From: CAYLSO01 sp964386525
Lineage (GTDB): Bacteria; Eisenbacteria; RBG-16-71-46; DASYSL01
Direction of reading: 5' to 3'
DNA length: 10,008 nt
NCBI GenBank assembly: GCA_964386525.1
Contig: CAYLSO010000321.1
Location: 1-10,008, forward strand
The notes under the pieces are model-generated. The model was not told the origin of the DNA and searched no databases. It was given only the letters and a program-made list of their open reading frames with translations. Below, piece by piece: positions 6,846 through 10,008 of the stretch. The translations under genes were made by a program, and so were the position numbers. Position 1 is the stretch's first letter. Every line of letters begins with the position of its first letter.

Positions 6846-6873
6846 TTGACCCGGCGGCGGCGTCAGGTATGGT
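6846..6873 (+). promoter_or_regulatory. Sigma-70-like promoter for the histidine kinase operon
   Basis: TTGACC (6846-6851, 5/6 to TTGACA), a 16-base spacer and TATGGT (6868-6873, 4/6 to TATAAT) predict a transcript start near 6880, leaving a ~45-base leader before ATG 6926. In this very GC-rich region such boxes are scarce, which adds weight. The promoter also explains the in-frame ATG at 6869, which is inside the -10 box and so is not the translation start. Confidence 0.5.
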
Positions 6874-6925
6874 GGCCGAAGTCGGCCGCCGCGCCGGCCC
6901 GGAGACCCGGAGAGCCCATCGGATC

Positions 6926-8010
6926 ATGACCCCCAAGACGGCCGGAGAAGACGCCGCCGGAATCGAGGCGCCCGGCTTGCCGCTGGAGCAGGTGCTCGAC
7001 ACGCTCGAGCAGGGCGTGCTCGCTCTCGACCGCGAGCGCAAGATCCTCTACGCCAACCGGCGTTGCGAGGAGCTGCTCGGCATGCCGCCGGAGGATCTCG
7101 TCGGTTTGCCCGCCACGCGGGTGTTCGTCGGCCTGGAAGCCAAGTGGCTGCGCGGCGAGTCGCGCCAGCCGCGCGAGTTTCGGGTCGAGACCGAAGGCCG
7201 CGAGGCCACCCTCAAGGTGGAGGCCTTCCCCATGCGCGGCGATACCGGCGCGGTGGTCGGCCACGTCCTGGTGGCCGACGCGGTGGCCGAGACCGAGGGC
7301 GGCGAGTTCCAGAAGAAGCTCGACCGGCTGGTCTCCCTGGGCGAGCTGTCGGCCTACGTGGCGCACGAGATCCGCAACCCGCTGACGGGCATCCGCACGA
7401 CGGTCCAGTTCGTCTCCTCCAAGCTCAAGCCCGCCGACTCGCGGCGCGAGGACCTCGACGACGTCATCAAGGAGCTGGACCGCATCGAGCAGATCATCAC
7501 CGGCCTCCTGCTCTTCGCCCGGCCGCAGAGCGGGCGGCCGGTGCTCTCCGACCTGCACGCCATCGTCGACAAGACGCTCGACAACCTCGAGCTGCAGATG
7601 AGCGCCGGCGGCGTGAAGGTGGACAAGGACTACGTCGAGGAGCTGCCCAAGGTGTGGGTGGACCCCGACCTGGTGCAGCAGGTCTTCCTCAACCTGTGCC
7701 TGAACGCCGTGCAGGCGATGCCTGAAGGCGGCGCGCTCACCGTCTCCACCTCCGTGCGCCGCCCGCGCACCCGCAAGCAGTTCGTCGACGTCTCCTTCGC
7801 CGACACCGGCCCCGGGATCGCCAAGGACAGCATGGAGAAGATCTTCGACCCCTTCTTCACCACGCGCTCCATGGGGACCGGCCTGGGCCTGCCCATCTCG
7901 CTCGAGATCGTGCGCGACCACGGCGGGGTGATCACGGCGCGCAACAACTCCTCCGGCGGGGCGACCTTCCGGGTCTCCTTCCCGCTGCCCGTGGAGTCGC
8001 CCGAAGAACG

Positions 8011-8014
<4 letters not shown>
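6926..8014 (+). CDS. Soluble PAS sensor histidine kinase, NtrB-like
   Basis: A 362-residue two-component sensor kinase. PAS domain ~20-118 (LDTLEQGVLALDRERKILYANRRCEELLG). HisKA dimerization/phosphoacceptor region ~130-200 with H147 in AYVAHEIRNPLTGI. HATPase_c ~240-356 with N box NLCLNAVQAM (255-264), G1 DTGPGI (293-298), F box FDPFFTT (307-313) and G2 GTGLGL (317-322). There is no membrane segment or signal peptide, so it senses a cytoplasmic cue or partner through PAS, like GlnL/NtrB. ATG 6926 has GGAGAG at 6909-6914. The frame stays open far upstream, antisense to ppiD, but that part has no homology-like features. Its stop overlaps the activator gene's ATG by 4 bases, marking the cognate pair. 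Ligand unknown; nitrogen sensing is not shown. Confidence 0.93.
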
Positions 8015-9410
<1,396 letters not shown>

Positions 9411-9414
<4 letters not shown>

Positions 9415-9440
9415 TAATCCGTGTTATTCAGTTCTAAACT
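9411..9440 (+). promoter_or_regulatory. Weak sigma-70-like promoter candidate
   Basis: TTGATA (9411-9416, 5/6) and TAAACT (9435-9440, 4/6) are 18 bases apart. Transcription would start near 9447, just before the 9449 palindrome, giving a ~200-base leader to the last gene or a small RNA. AT-rich DNA produces such matches easily. Confidence 0.2.
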
Positions 9441-9448
9441 CGTCGTCC

Positions 9449-9467
9449 CTGTTAGAAATCCTAACAG
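9449..9467. repeat. Palindrome CTGTTAG-N5-CTAACAG, putative activator site
   Basis: Perfect 7-base inverted arms with a 5-base spacer (AAATC), 19 bases in total, centred about 174 bases upstream of the predicted sigma-54 transcript start. Size, symmetry and distance fit an enhancer site for a dimeric Fis-HTH activator. It is not the NifA element (TGT-N10-ACA; here the spacing is 11) nor the NtrC TGCACC-type site. The inner 9 bases TTAGAAATC recur inverted at 9536-9544. A weak terminator hairpin for the kinase/activator operon is the alternative, but no T-run follows. Confidence 0.45.
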
Positions 9468-9535
9468 CTAATCCCTCGATTCTTCATCAGCGGCCGCATT
9501 CGATCTCCCCGGAGTCCTGACGATAGATTCAAGTC

Positions 9536-9544
9536 GATTTCTAA
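9536..9544 (-). repeat. Inverted partial copy of the 9449 palindrome
   Basis: GATTTCTAA is the exact reverse complement of TTAGAAATC at 9452-9460. Read on the - strand, the site starts CTTAGAAATC but its second arm (GACTTG) does not match, so it is at best a half or degenerate site, centred about 92 bases upstream of the predicted start. Confidence 0.3.
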
Positions 9545-9553
9545 GTGTAGTCA

Positions 9554-9566
9554 CATCAACTAGTTA
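9554..9566 (+). promoter_or_regulatory. IHF-consensus match, 12 of 13
   Basis: CATCAACTAGTTA fits WATCAANNNNTTR at all but the first, weakest position. It is centred about 72 bases upstream of the predicted sigma-54 start, between the palindrome and the promoter, which is the usual place for IHF in enhancer-driven promoters. Confidence 0.4.
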
Positions 9567-9605
9567 CGCATGTAAGATTTTCGACACCTGGGCTAAGTCC
9601 TTTCT

Positions 9606-9621
9606 TGGCACGCAGGCTGCA
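9606..9621 (+). promoter_or_regulatory. Sigma-54 (-24/-12) promoter of the last gene
   Basis: TTGGCACGCAGGCTGCA fits the RpoN consensus (TGGCACG-N4-TTGCW). The invariant GG is at 9607-9608 and GC at 9619-9620, exactly 10 bases between them. Transcription should start near 9632, giving a ~20-base leader with the ribosome site before GTG 9652. Such promoters need an AAA+ activator; one is encoded immediately upstream. Confidence 0.82.
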
Positions 9622-9640
9622 TATACCTGTGGGCGATGAC

Positions 9641-9645
9641 GGAGG
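9641..9645 (+). promoter_or_regulatory. Ribosome binding site of the last gene
   Basis: GGAGG lies 6 bases before GTG 9652 and fixes that start. It follows the predicted sigma-54 transcript start by about 9 bases. Confidence 0.75.
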
Positions 9646-9651
9646 TAACGG

Positions 9652-10008
9652 GTGGCCAAGAGGGTGTTGATCGTCGAGGACGAATCCTTGCTGCGCCGCA
9701 CGCTGGCCAGCGCCCTCCGGGAAGCGGGTTTCGAAGCGGTCACGGCGCAGAGCGCTGAAGAGGCGGAGCGGCATCTCTTCCCGGTGCCGGCGGTGGATCT
9801 CGTCGTGATGGACAACCGGTTGCCGGCCGAGGACGGGGTTTCGGTGCTCCGCCGGCTTCGCGAAGGCCAGGTGAAGTGCCCGGTCATCCTGATGACCGCC
9901 TACGACCAGGCGGAGGTGCGGCGGGAGGCGCAGAACCTGGCGGACTGTTACATGGTCAAGCCGTTCGACCTGCAGCGCATGCTGAGCGAGATCGAGCGGC
10001 TGCTGGGC
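9652..10008 (+). CDS. Response regulator, N-terminal receiver domain (partial)
   Basis: Open from GTG 9652 to the window edge: 119 residues, all of them receiver domain. MAKRVLIVEDESLLRRTL starts the fold with the acidic pair E9/D10. The phosphoacceptor is D54 (LVVMDNRLPAEDG), the conserved Thr is T82 (ILMTAYD) and the conserved Lys K103 (MVKPFDL). The output domain, if any, is beyond the window, so it could be a single-domain receiver, another NtrC-like activator, or a different class. Codon use is again GC-rich, unlike the region just before it. Expression should depend on sigma-54 (promoter 9606-9621), so it is probably controlled by a sigma-54 activator such as the neighbouring one. It is not part of the upstream operon, being 237 bases away behind its own promoter. 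Confidence 0.9.
   Translation, partial: MAKRVLIVEDESLLRRTLASALREAGFEAVTAQSAEEAERHLFPVPAVDLVVMDNRLPAEDGVSVLRRLREGQVKCPVILMTAYDQAEVRREAQNLADCYMVKPFDLQRMLSEIERLLG

Noticed and set aside
5045..6925. Long + strand open frame upstream of the histidine kinase ATG, continuous with it
   Set aside because: It is antisense to the ppiD-like gene, has no recognisable domain, and high GC keeps antisense frames open. The sigma-70-like promoter at 6846-6873 and the ribosome site place the real start at 6926.
9490..9497. GCGGCCGC palindrome in the AT-rich region
   Set aside because: An isolated 8-base palindrome without a partner or position that suggests function.
9564..9887. - strand frames of 72 and 107 codons near the end
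   Set aside because: They are antisense to a clear receiver domain (9652-10008) and to its promoter.

Overview
The window is about 10 kb of dense, very GC-rich bacterial DNA (a hand-counted 60-base sample at 7861-7920 is 72% GC). GTG starts and 4-base stop/start overlaps are common. TatA, an inner-membrane PpiD-type chaperone, a LytR_C protein and sigma-54-type regulation point to a Gram-negative (diderm) bacterium. The order folK - deoxynucleoside kinase - panB - panC - GlmU-like nucleotidyltransferase - HIT - LytR_C resembles what I associate with deltaproteobacterial (Myxococcota/Desulfobacterota-like) or FCB/Eisenbacteria-like genomes. The phylum cannot be fixed from this sequence alone.

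Positions 1-4804, + strand: a metabolic run. It holds the 3' end of folK (folate), a dNK-family deoxynucleoside kinase, panB and panC (pantothenate), a stand-alone GlmU-type uridylyltransferase domain (cell-wall precursor), a HIT/AP4A-phosphorylase-like protein, a membrane-anchored LytR_C protein and tatA. Junctions are 4-base or 1-base overlaps, or gaps of 45-62 bases, so most or all of it may be co-transcribed. A strong inverted repeat at 4823-4857 separates tatA from the convergent ppiD-like gene (4886-6703, - strand).

Positions 6704-6925 form a divergent intergenic region with a good sigma-70-like promoter (6846-6873) for a soluble NtrB-like PAS histidine kinase (6926-8014). The kinase overlaps by 4 bases an NtrC-like sigma-54 activator (8011-9414) with REC, AAA+ and Fis-type HTH domains; its GAFTGA loop reads GAFTDA.

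The most distinctive stretch is about 9355-9605, where GC falls to roughly 45%. It holds a perfect 7+7 palindrome (9449-9467), a 9-base inverted partial copy of it (9536-9544), two IHF-consensus matches (9404-9416 and 9554-9566) and a textbook -24/-12 sigma-54 promoter (9606-9621). These lie in front of a GTG-started response regulator (9652 to the window edge). This looks like a complete enhancer-type control region directly behind a gene for a sigma-54 activator, so a regulatory cascade or feedback unit is the natural hypothesis. I see no clearly novel enzymatic or defence system; this regulatory module is the best candidate for follow-up.
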